From contig NZ_JACRYU010000004.1 of NCBI RefSeq assembly GCF_014333445.1, positions 1 to 64,000 of the forward strand: DNA of 64,000 bases, read 5' to 3'. The first letter of the stretch is position 1. Each line of letters begins with the position of its first letter. Source of the stretch: Terrisporobacter mayombei. GTDB taxonomy: Bacteria; Bacillota; Clostridia; Peptostreptococcales; Peptostreptococcaceae. The notes under the pieces were generated by a model that was not told the origin of the DNA, ran no database searches, and saw only the letters and a list, made by a program, of their open reading frames with translations. Made by a program: the position numbers and the translations under genes. Positions 19,937-27,122 of the stretch are shown here, piece by piece.

Positions 19937-21048
19937 GTGGGATTATAGAAGGCATATCAGTGATATGGGATGTAACATTAGATTTATTCTTTGGGAAAAA
20001 TGAATTTGAGTATTTATTCAAGCAAATAAAGTTACAAAACTTAGATGGTCATATGCCTATATTAAGAAAAACAGTAGAAGGTTCTAATTATAAAGCATAT
20101 TTATTTACTATACCAATAGGATTAAGTATAGAGGATTTTAAAGATAATAAAGATACGATATCACAATATCTTCATAAAAAAGAAAGTGATGTATCTATGG
20201 AATTGGTAAATAATCAGGCATTAATAACAATTAAAGAAGGAGATGTAAAAGTTAGTTGTGATTATGAAGATTATGAATTTAATGAAACTACTAAAATCCC
20301 TATAGGAATTGATAAAATGACTAATAAGATAGCTTACTGGAAGTATCTGTCTCAATCAGATTGTCATTTGATTATAGGAGGAGCAACAGGTTCAGGTAAA
20401 TCAACAGCTTTAACTGAAGTTGTAAGCTATATAGTTGAATACATTCCAAATATTAAAATTTATATCCAAGACACAAAAACTGTAGATTTACCGATGTTTG
20501 AGAATGTTGATTGTGTAGAGGTTTATAATGGTGGAAAAGATCATTTTGATGAAACTATATCAAATGTTGTAGATGAAATGAAAGAAAGATATAAATGGTT
20601 AAAAGAAAAAAAATGCAGGAATTTAAATGAATATAAAGGCAAAGATAAACCTCCTCATATATTTTATATAGTAGAAGAATTAAATAACTTCAATTCTAAA
20701 CATAAAGAGGATGTTGAATTTTATAAAAATTTACAATTAATATTATCTCAAGGTAGAGCAGCAGGAATTAGTTGTATAGTTACTGCACAAAATCCATATT
20801 GTGATGTATTGCCAGGGTATATTAAGAGTAACTTTTTAACAAAACTTTGTTTAAAAACAACAACAGGTGAGGCATCTAAAGTATTATGTGGGAATTTTGA
20901 TTTATTAATAGATGAAAAAATAATGGATGGAAATGGTCATGGATATTTAATCAATTCAGATGGTACAAATGAAATTCAAGGATTTAATATTCAAGAAGAA
21001 ACTATAATACAAATAGCAAATAAACATAGAAAGGATAAAGACTCTTAG
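19921..21048 (+). CDS. FtsK/SpoIIIE-type DNA translocase ATPase
   Basis: A 375-residue P-loop ATPase: a short hydrophobic N-terminal segment (about 4-22), Walker A GGATGSGKST at 153-162, Walker B-like HIFYIVEELNNF and a downstream sensor SQGRAAGISCIVTAQNP. These match the FtsK/TcpA-like group that pumps or couples DNA in plasmids and conjugative elements. It lacks the large FtsK membrane domain. The overlap with the wHTH gene implies joint function in maintenance or transfer of the element's DNA. Confidence 0.85.
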   Translation: MFKIVSGIIEGISVIWDVTLDLFFGKNEFEYLFKQIKLQNLDGHMPILRKTVEGSNYKAYLFTIPIGLSIEDFKDNKDTISQYLHKKESDVSMELVNNQALITIKEGDVKVSCDYEDYEFNETTKIPIGIDKMTNKIAYWKYLSQSDCHLIIGGATGSGKSTALTEVVSYIVEYIPNIKIYIQDTKTVDLPMFENVDCVEVYNGGKDHFDETISNVVDEMKERYKWLKEKKCRNLNEYKGKDKPPHIFYIVEELNNFNSKHKEDVEFYKNLQLILSQGRAAGISCIVTAQNPYCDVLPGYIKSNFLTKLCLKTTTGEASKVLCGNFDLLIDEKIMDGNGHGYLINSDGTNEIQGFNIQEETIIQIANKHRKDKDS

Positions 21049-21088
21049 GAGTCTGAGTATACATAACTTATTAAGGAGGTATTTTAAA

Positions 21089-21307
21089 ATGAATAAAAAT
21101 AATGAAAGTCATAGCAGTTCTGAAAAAGTTATATACTCAGCACTAGGAGGAGGAATTATATTATCAATGGCTCCGCAATGGATACCAATATGCATATTTG
21201 GTGGAGGATTATTAATAAGTGTATATGGAATATTAGATGTAATTAATAAAAGTGATGCTAGAAGTCAATTTGATTTACAAAAATATATTGAAAACTCAAA
21301 TAAATAA
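21089..21307 (+). CDS. Small membrane protein
   Basis: 72 residues with two hydrophobic segments (about 17-28 and 34-49, separated by QWIPIC), a polar N-terminus and a charged C-terminus. It starts at an ATG after AAGGAGG, 40 bases behind the FtsK-type gene, so it may serve as its membrane partner (inference from position). No family recognised. Confidence 0.62.
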   Translation: MNKNNESHSSSEKVIYSALGGGIILSMAPQWIPICIFGGGLLISVYGILDVINKSDARSQFDLQKYIENSNK

Positions 21308-21398
21308 CATATTCAATCATATTAGGTAATACCCCTCTTTTGAGGGTTTACATAGATAGAATTTATCTATTAATTTTAAACTAAAGGAGAAAACTAAA

Positions 21399-21659
21399 AT
21401 GAGCAAAGCAGTTAATATGATGAATGGTTACATGAGAAGTCAATGTAAAAGGATCAATAGCCAATTAATTGAAGAAAGTAAACCTTTGAAACACAAGAAG
21501 TCTAAAAAGACTGATGGTGTAGTTAAGATGAAAGATGTAACTAATAATGAGCATAAAAGAAGAGTTATACAAAAGCCAGAAGTGTCATTAAAGGCATTTC
21601 CTGTATTTTATATAGGCTACTGGTGTATGATAATTTACTATTTAACTCGATTATTTTAA
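21399..21659 (+). CDS. Small basic protein with C-terminal membrane anchor
   Basis: 86 residues: a very basic N-terminal two-thirds (KHKKSKKTDG) and one hydrophobic C-terminal segment (VFYIGYWCMIIYYLTRLF). It starts at an ATG after AAAGGAG. A CCCTC-TTTT-GAGGG hairpin in the preceding gap may attenuate transcription. Function unknown. The following gap (21660-21818) shows no gene. Confidence 0.55.
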   Translation: MSKAVNMMNGYMRSQCKRINSQLIEESKPLKHKKSKKTDGVVKMKDVTNNEHKRRVIQKPEVSLKAFPVFYIGYWCMIIYYLTRLF

Positions 21660-21818
21660 TTAGTAAAAACTATGACATCCAATATAACTTACATTAACTA
21701 TTGTGCCACATACACTTTAAGGAAAGATGGAGTGAATATAATATGTTAATGTAAGGATAATTAGATATGATTATAGGATTTAAATAATGAAAATGATATG
21801 AGTTAGAAAGGAAGAATT

Positions 21819-22115
21819 ATGATTAACGAAAAAGTAAAAAGCATTAAAATGGCAATTAATAATTTTGAAGGCATGCAAGAAGAAGGATTGAACACATGTC
21901 TATTAATAGGAGAAGATGTAGAGCCAGGTAAATATTATCTTCAATTTACTAATAATCGTCAATCAGCTTATGATTTAGAAATAATTGAAAAATGTGAAGA
22001 TAAAGATCATGTAGAAAACATTGCTAAACTATTATCTAATATTTTTGATATAGACATAAAGTGCTTTAATGAGCATGAAGGATTATTCAAAAATGTTAAG
22101 TATATAGGATATTAA
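21819..22115 (+). CDS. Hypothetical protein
   Basis: 98 residues, acidic, mixed alpha/beta, with a YYLQFTNNRQSAYDLEI stretch in the middle. It starts at an ATG after GAAAGGAAG. No family recognised; it belongs to the plus-strand run of small genes behind the FtsK-type ATPase. Confidence 0.58.
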   Translation: MINEKVKSIKMAINNFEGMQEEGLNTCLLIGEDVEPGKYYLQFTNNRQSAYDLEIIEKCEDKDHVENIAKLLSNIFDIDIKCFNEHEGLFKNVKYIGY

Positions 22116-22162
22116 TATTTAAGGGGAATATGAGGATAACTAAAATTTAGGAGATTATTCTT

Positions 22163-22609
22163 ATGACAAACTTAACTAGAGTACAATTAGCTAATATTAA
22201 TGAAGGATGTTCAAATGATTTTCAATTAGATGTAAAAAATTTTATTGCAAATGATGTAATTCAATTAGTTAAATATGTAGATATCAATGAAAATGAAAGA
22301 TTAGAATATTGTTTATGTTATCACAGAAAATATAATATTGTTAAAAAGACAGGAAAGAAAAAGGCAACAAATAGATATTTAGTATTATTAAAAATATCAA
22401 AATGGAAAAGAGGAGATATTGATATTTGGGTTGATAATGGAGTAATTAAAGTTGTAAAAGTGCTTGATAAAGCAGTAGATCATCAATATTTAAAATTCCT
22501 TCAAAAATTAACTGAAGAACTTACAGATGATAAACTTTTATATTACTTAAATGAAGTTGAAAATGTTGAAATAATAAAGGGTGATAATATTGAAAATAAA
22601 GGCAATTAA
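22163..22609 (+). CDS. Hypothetical protein
   Basis: 148 residues with a lysine-rich centre (KKTGKKKATNR) between beta-rich segments and an acidic helical C-terminus. It starts at an ATG after TAGGAG and overlaps the next small gene by about 20-30 bases. Function unknown. Confidence 0.58.
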   Translation: MTNLTRVQLANINEGCSNDFQLDVKNFIANDVIQLVKYVDINENERLEYCLCYHRKYNIVKKTGKKKATNRYLVLLKISKWKRGDIDIWVDNGVIKVVKVLDKAVDHQYLKFLQKLTEELTDDKLLYYLNEVENVEIIKGDNIENKGN

Positions 22610-22784
22610 TGGTTGGATTTGTAATGTAGAAGGCGATTTAAAATGTATAACTGAACATGATTTAGAAACATTAAGGTATAAAAACTTTTCCACTAACAAT
22701 ATAGAGAAATTAGATAATGGGTGGATAGAACCTTATAGTATTGATACTATTAATAAAATAGTAGATTTATATGTATTTAGATAG
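22590..22784 (+). CDS. Hypothetical small protein
   Basis: About 64 residues containing GWICNVEGDLKCITEHDLE. It overlaps the end of the preceding gene. TTG at 22590 follows AAGGGTGAT at good spacing; an in-frame GTG at 22581 lies inside that SD. The stop codon is the first part of a terminator stem. Confidence 0.5.
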   Translation: MKIKAINGWICNVEGDLKCITEHDLETLRYKNFSTNNIEKLDNGWIEPYSIDTINKIVDLYVFR

Positions 22785-22810
22785 GAGGATTATTTCCTCC
22801 TTTTTATTTT
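22784..22810 (+). terminator. Terminator overlapping a stop codon
   Basis: Stem GGAGGA/TCCTCC (22784-22789 with 22795-22800), loop of five, then TTTTTATTTT. Confidence 0.78.
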
Positions 22811-22860
22811 GTATAAAAATAGTATATAATTAAACTAAATATAAATTAAGGAGTTTTATT

Positions 22861-23148
22861 ATGGATGTTATTTGTGGTGATTTAGAATTAATGGATAATA
22901 AAAGTTTATATAATTTATTTCTTAAAGGTGATATTGAAGAATCAGAATTAAAATGTATTTTTAGGGATAGGATAAAAGTATTTACTAGAGTTAATGTTGG
23001 AAATATTAATTTAAGAATAGATCTAATAAGCAAGCAGAATGAAGGTGATAAAAATTACTTTATGGCTTTAAATAAGATATGTACATATAATGAACTATCA
23101 GAGATGAGCATAAAACTTGGTGAAAATGTAACTTGGGAACAAGTATAA
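22861..23148 (+). CDS. Hypothetical protein, last gene of the plus-strand module
   Basis: 95 residues with acidic helices and a short beta segment (VNVGNINLRIDLI). It starts at an ATG after AAGGAG, 50 bases beyond a terminator, so it may have its own promoter, though none is clear. No family recognised. Confidence 0.55.
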   Translation: MDVICGDLELMDNKSLYNLFLKGDIEESELKCIFRDRIKVFTRVNVGNINLRIDLISKQNEGDKNYFMALNKICTYNELSEMSIKLGENVTWEQV

Positions 23149-23177
23149 ATATATTTTTATACTCAATTATATATTAA

Positions 23178-23310
23178 CCCCTGAATAGCCAATTTTTAGT
23201 TGTTTTTATTATTTATATTGATTAATATATTGAACTATGATACCGTAGGGGATTAGGAAATGGCTATTCTCCTATATCCCAAATTTAAAATAAAAATGAG
23301 ATATAGGAGA
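23178..23310. other. Structured gene-free segment: possible pseudoknot and 11-bp hairpin
   Basis: CCCC (23178-23181) can pair with GGGG (23248-23251) and GAATAGCCA (23183-23191) with TGGCTATTC (23261-23269); these pairings cross, as in a pseudoknot. TCTCCTATATC (23268-23278) pairs with GATATAGGAGA (23300-23310) and competes with the first stem at its edge. The rest of 23311-23600 has more inverted repeats (10 bp at 23487-23519; ATTGCA/TGCAAT near 23541-23559) but no convincing ORF. It may be an RNA, a transcription-stop zone or a degraded element. Confidence 0.4.
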
Positions 23311-23364
23311 ATATACTTTTACCGCTTTTTCATGAGGTATCCGTATACCCTTTGGTTTATTCGT

Positions 23365-23393
23365 ATTATATTTCTATAACCTTATTTCACCAA
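23365..23393 (-). promoter_or_regulatory. Candidate minus-strand promoter inside the convergent junction
   Basis: TTGGTG, 17-base spacer, TATAAT on the minus strand, which would transcribe leftward across the pseudoknot-like segment. No protein gene lies downstream on that strand, so a noncoding or antisense product is implied if it works. Confidence 0.4.
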
Positions 23394-23603
23394 CAACTGC
23401 TCCAACTCGCTTAGGTCTAGTATTATCAAGTAGGATCATCATTCCATTAACAGTTGCCCCACACTAGGACAGGCACACCACTTCTAAAACTTACTTTAAA
23501 AGTTTGTCTAAGTAAGTTTAGCCATCCTCTAACGACCAATAATTGCATGATTAGTGCAATAGTTTTTTATAGTGTTATTCCTCTAACCACTTTTAAGCAT
23601 TAA

Positions 23604-23636
23604 AAAAGACCTATCCCAACTATTGAGATAAGTCTG
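23604..23636 (-). terminator. Terminator of the long minus-strand operon
   Basis: On the minus strand, GACTTATCTCAA...GGGATAGGTC folds into a stem of about ten pairs (with one G-T pair) followed by six T. It lies about 300 bases beyond the last minus-strand gene and on the far side of the ncRNA candidate. Confidence 0.78.
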
Positions 23637-23676
23637 TATAAATTAGCCTAATTAATAAATTTATTGAATAAAATAC

Positions 23677-23706
23677 TTGAATTTAGTGTATACTCTATAT
23701 TATAAT
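23677..23706 (+). promoter_or_regulatory. Sigma-A-type promoter for the candidate ncRNA
   Basis: TTGAAT (23677-23682), 18-base spacer, TATAAT (23701-23706). An AT-rich UP-like stretch with AATTAATAAAT precedes it. No ORF with an SD follows on this strand. Confidence 0.7.
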
Positions 23707-23712
23707 ACTAAG

Positions 23713-23878
23713 TATAAATTTAATAATAAACTGTAATTGTACTTTTTAAGTATCGCCAAATACTTTTTTAGTAGTTACAGTTCTAAGGCTTACTTGTACT
23801 ATCTAACTACCGCTTATAGTTGGGTACTAATTTCAAATAAGGTCGCCAAACCTTATAGAAAACTTGTAAGTCTTTTTA
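23713..23878 (+). ncRNA. Candidate structured noncoding RNA, about 166 nt
   Basis: Between its own promoter and a T tract (TTTTT at 23873) lie two structured parts. Part 1 has outer stem AACTGTAA/TTACAGTT (23729-23736 with 23775-23782) and inner stem AAGTAT/ATACTT with loop CGCCAA (23748-23765). Part 2 has closing stem GGCTTAC/GTAAGTC (23787-23793 with 23866-23872) enclosing hairpin AACTA/TAGTT flanked by a GTAC/GTAC pair (23796-23827) and hairpin ATAAGGT/ACCTTAT with the same CGCCAA loop (23837-23856). Two different stems carrying an identical loop suggest selection on RNA. The family is not recognised. Start and end are inferred from promoter and terminator. Confidence 0.6.
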
Positions 23879-23936
23879 TTATGTAATTTTATATTCTTAT
23901 GATACACTTTTTTACATATAAATTGCAAGATATTTT

Positions 23937-24245
23937 TTATTTCTTCTTATTTTTATTTTTTTCTTTTAATAATTTCTCTTTTTCAATACGTTCTATTTTA
24001 CATTGCTCAATTCTTTTTGATAATACTTCTATCATTATTTTCTCATATTTCTTATATGTTTTATTGTCATTTGAGTCTATTGATATGTTATATTTGGATT
24101 CTAATTCATCAAGTAGTCTCCAGTAACGGAACTTACTAAATGTTTTTATGTATTTTGGTAAAGTATCTGCACATACACAGCTTAAAAAACGGTTAGCAAA
24201 TTCATTACAATAATTATTAAATGTCACTTTATCCTTTTTATTCAC
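23937..24245 (-). CDS. Hypothetical protein, last gene of the minus-strand operon
   Basis: 102 residues, helical, with two Cys near residue 23 (SCVCAD) and a very lysine-rich C-terminus ending in a KNKNKKK run, suggesting nucleic-acid contact. The GTG start at 24245 overlaps the stop of the 57-aa gene before it (GTGAATAA), indicating translational coupling. Function unknown. Confidence 0.6.
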   Translation of the reverse strand: MNKKDKVTFNNYCNEFANRFLSCVCADTLPKYIKTFSKFRYWRLLDELESKYNISIDSNDNKTYKKYEKIMIEVLSKRIEQCKIERIEKEKLLKEKNKNKKK

Positions 24246-24411
24246 GTTCTTTCACCTCATAATTCTTGAGTATGTATTTTGCAAAGCATACACCACAATG
24301 ACAATTGGCACGATTGAAATTACAATCATATGCTGCCTTTGCAAGCTTGGGACAAAATAACAAAAATTCATCCCATAGCTTTTCATTATCAGATATTTTT
24401 AATTTACTCAC
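24238..24411 (-). CDS. Small Cys-rich protein (57 aa)
   Basis: GTG start at 24411 with GGAGGG 6 bases upstream. The product holds Cys at FCPK, YDCNFN, NCHCGVC; the spacing suggests a metal-binding knuckle. It is coupled to the next gene by a stop/start overlap. It is one of many Cys-rich miniproteins in this early region. Function unknown. Confidence 0.6.
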   Translation of the reverse strand: MSKLKISDNEKLWDEFLLFCPKLAKAAYDCNFNRANCHCGVCFAKYILKNYEVKERE

Positions 24412-24423
24412 TAATATCCCTCC

Positions 24424-24921
24424 TTATTTACCTGTTGTACCGTAACCACCACGATTTTGATTACCAAATGATGTAACTTCTTCAAATTCTATTTCAGGCA
24501 TAGAATCTTCTATTTTCATTTGTATTAATCTATCTCCGATATCAACGTGACCTTCTCTAGTAGCATAAAACATAGCAAGATATTCGTCATTATCTCCAAT
24601 AAAAGTATCGTCACCAATTCCCATTGAATTAGTTAATAATAAACCTGTTTTTCTAAATGTTCCACTTCTAGGTAATAAATGTAACTCCTTGCCTTTTGGT
24701 AACTCTAAAGCAAATCCTAGTTTAACTACTATTACATCCTCTTTTGCATAAGTAAGTCCGTCAGGATACCATATAATATCATCAAAAGTAAACTCTTTGC
24801 CTGTTTCTAGTGCATTTATATCAACACACCCTATTTGGCTAACATAACAATCAGCCCAGTTTCCATTATGTATTTTTGGTAACTTAGCATTTTCTCTCAT
24901 TCTTTTTATTCTCATTTTCAT
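24424..24921 (-). CDS. dut: Internal-start dUTPase (165 aa), alternative product
   Basis: ATG at 24921, codon 92 of the long ORF, lies 7 bases after AAGGGGAG and starts a protein of usual dUTPase length. The SD is translated as the EKGSNN linker in the long form. Both forms may be made. Confidence 0.5.
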   Translation of the reverse strand: MKMRIKRMRENAKLPKIHNGNWADCYVSQIGCVDINALETGKEFTFDDIIWYPDGLTYAKEDVIVVKLGFALELPKGKELHLLPRSGTFRKTGLLLTNSMGIGDDTFIGDNDEYLAMFYATREGHVDIGDRLIQMKIEDSMPEIEFEEVTSFGNQNRGGYGTTGK

Positions 24922-25194
24922 ATTATTACTCCCCTTTTCATTAAAATATTTACTAATGCAGTCATTACACATATGCCAATATCCAATCTGACGATAATGC
25001 TCGTTTGTAGTTCTCGGTTTAGTACAACACTCTTTGCATCTTTTATATCCATTTTTGAATATACAATTATCACATACTCCTTCTATGTCAAGAGGACAAG
25101 TACAATCTTCTTCACAAGAACTACAATCACTGCAACATTCACAACATTCTGGTGCATCCCATATTCCATCTGACCTTTTTATAAATTTACTCAT
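24424..25194 (-). CDS. dut: dUTPase with N-terminal Cys-rich extension
   Basis: Converts dUTP to dUMP and pyrophosphate, keeping uracil out of DNA and supplying ThyX. The C-terminal part (about residues 105-256) carries trimeric dUTPase motifs: LPRSGTFRKTGLLLTN, the GDNDEYLAMF region, GDRLIQM and the closing RGGYGTTG. The first 90 residues hold about 17 Cys in CxxC-type groups (CCECCSDCSSCEEDC), an unusual zinc-binding-like extension. An in-frame ATG at 24921 with AAGGGGAG 7 bases upstream could give a normal-sized dUTPase alone. The long start at 25194 has its own GGAGG. Confidence 0.85.
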   Translation of the reverse strand: MSKFIKRSDGIWDAPECCECCSDCSSCEEDCTCPLDIEGVCDNCIFKNGYKRCKECCTKPRTTNEHYRQIGYWHMCNDCISKYFNEKGSNNMKMRIKRMRENAKLPKIHNGNWADCYVSQIGCVDINALETGKEFTFDDIIWYPDGLTYAKEDVIVVKLGFALELPKGKELHLLPRSGTFRKTGLLLTNSMGIGDDTFIGDNDEYLAMFYATREGHVDIGDRLIQMKIEDSMPEIEFEEVTSFGNQNRGGYGTTGK

Positions 25195-25203
25195 ATACCC
25201 TCC

Positions 25204-25245
25204 TAAATAAAAGTTTTATTTTATTAATTTTGTATTTATAAAAAT
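25204..25245 (-). repeat. AT-rich intergenic repeat plus pre-SD hairpin (example copy)
   Basis: In minus-strand order: motif ACAAAATTAATAAAAT, near-palindrome AATAAAACTTTTATT, then GGAGG. Clear relatives of the motif occur near 30561, 31869, 35990, 36820, 39690, 44858, 49435, 50452, 52625, 53460, 53505, 54551, 56534, 59040, 60745, 61812 and 63725, and on the plus strand at 11246, 11711 and 12981. Confidence 0.7.
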
Positions 25246-25247
25246 AA

Positions 25248-25403
25248 CTATAATGAATTATAAATAGTTACACACAAGTTAATTAAGCATATAATAAGGG
25301 TGCATAAGTGAAATATTAACATATAATTTATAGCGATAGAAACTATAAGACATATTATTGCTGCTACGATTTCAGTTATTATTAATATTTTAAACCAGTC
25401 CAT
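25248..25403 (-). CDS. Small membrane protein (51 aa)
   Basis: Start at 25403, 7 bases after AGGAGG that lies in the end of the RecU-like gene. Two hydrophobic segments fill the protein (IVAAIICLIVSIAI and MLIFHLCTLIICLINLCV). Phage-encoded miniprotein of unknown function. Confidence 0.6.
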   Translation of the reverse strand: MDWFKILIITEIVAAIICLIVSIAINYMLIFHLCTLIICLINLCVTIYNSL

Positions 25404-25404
25404 A

Positions 25405-25926
25405 TTATACCTCCTTTATATATTTTAATACATCTAAATCTTCCATTAGTATACCTATATTCTTGAATTCATTATATGGTATAGATTTTCTATCATTGTT
25501 TTCTTTAAACTCCTTTACCTTATTTGCATGAACTAAATATACTTCATTATGATATCTAAGTTCTATTATGTAAAATATATTATCTGTAAAATTATATATT
25601 TCATCAAATAGTTCATATTGATATTCTTTTATATTTGATAAAGGAAAAGATGTTTTTCCGTATGCTGTCTTAGCCTCAAATACAATTGGTTTGGCATTTG
25701 GTAAAAGACCAATATAATCGAGACAATCTGATTTTTCTGAATATACTACCTTTATTATTTTTCCTTTTGAATTTCTTATTGGTGTAGCCTTTGTATGCAC
25801 TTTTATAATGTATGCTTTTTTATCTTTTCGATATTGCTCAAAGATAGAATTTAATTTCTTTTCAAATTTACCACCTATTTTATTACTTGTATTACCGATA
25901 ATATCACCCCTAATTCCTAGTAGCAA
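25405..25926 (-). CDS. recU: RecU-like Holliday junction resolvase
   Basis: Cuts four-way junctions during recombination-dependent replication. The 173 residues show the RecU pattern: GGKFEKKLNSIFEQYR near the N-terminus, the nuclease core KSDCLDYIGL, then FEAKTAYGKTSFPLSNI with the E-x-K metal-binding pair, and a helical C-terminus. RecU proteins are about 170-200 aa. It would act with the ERF annealase at 48866 and the RecJ-like nuclease. It sits 5 bases downstream of the kinase gene. Confidence 0.82.
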   Translation of the reverse strand: MLLGIRGDIIGNTSNKIGGKFEKKLNSIFEQYRKDKKAYIIKVHTKATPIRNSKGKIIKVVYSEKSDCLDYIGLLPNAKPIVFEAKTAYGKTSFPLSNIKEYQYELFDEIYNFTDNIFYIIELRYHNEVYLVHANKVKEFKENNDRKSIPYNEFKNIGILMEDLDVLKYIKEV

Positions 25927-25931
25927 ATAAT

Positions 25932-26501
25932 TTACAGTATATTTTTAATTAAAATATATTCAATTTCATTAATTGCATTTTCAACTTCATATTCATTGCA
26001 TATCTTATAGTAATCGCCTCTTTCAATGAAATCCTTAAATCTTAAAGTGTCATCATGTTGTCTACGCTTTACTTCAGCTAAATTTTTAGTGTCTCCCCTT
26101 TGAACTAATCTTTGCATTCTTATTTCATCGCTGCAATGTATATAGAATGGGATTACATTAGGTTTGCCAAAATAATTTTCTAAGTCATATAGTCCAGGCG
26201 GATCTACAATAACTAAGTTTATATCGTCTTTTATTGAATCTTTATGTATACCATATCTCCATATTTCACATTTATTATCAGCTGTTTTTACTTCATACGT
26301 CCTTTGTTCTATAAAATTATCCTTTTCATCTTCAAAGAAATCATTTGATACAAAATGATAGGTATTATTATCTACCTCTTCTTGACTCCTAGGTGGACGT
26401 GTTGTATGAGAAATTATTTTAGGTATATCTAAATCTTTACTTATTGCATTGCAAATTGTATCTTTTCCACTTCCTGATAGTCCTAATATCGCTATAATCA
26501 T
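25932..26501 (-). CDS. gmk: Guanylate kinase-like nucleotide kinase
   Basis: Phosphorylates (d)GMP with ATP in nucleotide supply. 189 residues with P-loop GLSGSGKDT at 7-15, the guanylate kinase signature region ISHTTRPPRSQE near 34-45 and a lid region RLVQRGDTKN. The length is typical of small guanylate kinases. A broader deoxynucleotide monophosphate kinase role is possible. It starts at ATG 26501 after AAGGAGGG. Confidence 0.82.
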   Translation of the reverse strand: MIIAILGLSGSGKDTICNAISKDLDIPKIISHTTRPPRSQEEVDNNTYHFVSNDFFEDEKDNFIEQRTYEVKTADNKCEIWRYGIHKDSIKDDINLVIVDPPGLYDLENYFGKPNVIPFYIHCSDEIRMQRLVQRGDTKNLAEVKRRQHDDTLRFKDFIERGDYYKICNEYEVENAINEIEYILIKNIL

Positions 26502-26513
26502 TCAAATCCCTCC

Positions 26514-26654
26514 TTAACAAGTAATATATTTATTGTCTGAAACCATTATAATGCCTTGTTTATCTTTAATCACCTTAACTTTAGTTGATGATTTTCTATT
26601 ATTATGAATTAAATCAATTGATATATGTCCTTTATTTTTTCTTATTGAATACAT
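26514..26654 (-). CDS. Small basic protein (46 aa)
   Basis: ATG at 26654 after GAAGGAGG. It is Lys/Asn-rich (IRKNKGHISIDLIHNN) with a beta-like C-terminal half (KVKVIKDKQGIIMV). Upstream, two mutually exclusive hairpins can form, one of which covers the SD (26661-26686). Function unknown. Confidence 0.55.
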   Translation of the reverse strand: MYSIRKNKGHISIDLIHNNRKSSTKVKVIKDKQGIIMVSDNKYITC

Positions 26655-26660
26655 AACATA

Positions 26661-26686
26661 CCTCCTTCGGAGAGAATAAACTCTCC
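26661..26686 (-). promoter_or_regulatory. Possible SD-masking switch
   Basis: Minus strand: GGAGAG-TTTATT-CTCTCC pairs as one hairpin, while CTCC-GAA-GGAG pairs the same CTCC with the SD. Only one can form at a time. This could be simple coincidence in purine/pyrimidine-rich DNA. Confidence 0.3.
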
Positions 26687-26713
26687 TAGATTTAATTTAT
26701 TAATTTTATAGTT

Positions 26714-27034
26714 CTATAATGATGATATAAATTTTAAATTAGTCAATTCTCCTGATATATCAGTAAAATGTTTATTATTAATGTGTATAGTTTCATTTTC
26801 TATAGATATGTCATTTGTTAAATATACATGTTCGTTATTATTTTCATTGTTTATTATTTTAATAGTATATTTTGATATAGGTTTTAATGCTAGTTCATGT
26901 ACAAATAATATAGATTTACCTTTCTCTATTGTTTGTAAATCATACCATAGATCTATCCCTGTGTAGACTCTATTTATAATTCTATATGGTTTATTTTTAT
27001 ATAATACTTTTTCCCCTATTTTAAACTTAAACAC
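26714..27034 (-). CDS. Hypothetical beta-rich protein
   Basis: 106 residues starting FKFKIGEKVLYKNKPYRI, which resembles an SH3-like/KOW-type beta barrel start, followed by Asn-rich beta segments. It starts at ATG 27034 after AGGAGG, behind the TTGCAATTACTA element copy 2. Function unknown. Confidence 0.58.
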   Translation of the reverse strand: MFKFKIGEKVLYKNKPYRIINRVYTGIDLWYDLQTIEKGKSILFVHELALKPISKYTIKIINNENNNEHVYLTNDISIENETIHINNKHFTDISGELTNLKFISSL

Positions 27035-27080
27035 ATTATTTCCTCCTAAATAAAATCAATGTTTTATTGTGTGTTTTGAG

Positions 27081-27112
27081 TTCTGAAACCTAGTAATTGC
27101 AACGGGTTCAGA
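27081..27112. repeat. TTGCAATTACTA element, copy 2
   Basis: Arms TTCTGAA and TTCAGA flank the core. The core orientation relative to the flanking arms and downstream AATAAAA hairpin is opposite to copy 3. It lies in the leader of the 106-aa gene. Confidence 0.55.
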
Positions 27113-27122
27113 TTTATATTTT

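Noticed and set aside
23160..23880. tRNA, T-box, cobalamin or c-di-GMP riboswitch in the junction
   Set aside because: No T-loop, T-box or riboswitch core sequences were found; only inverted repeats.
23899..24126. Plus-strand ORF of 75 codons
   Set aside because: Antisense to the 102-aa gene, hydrophobic shadow composition, no SD.
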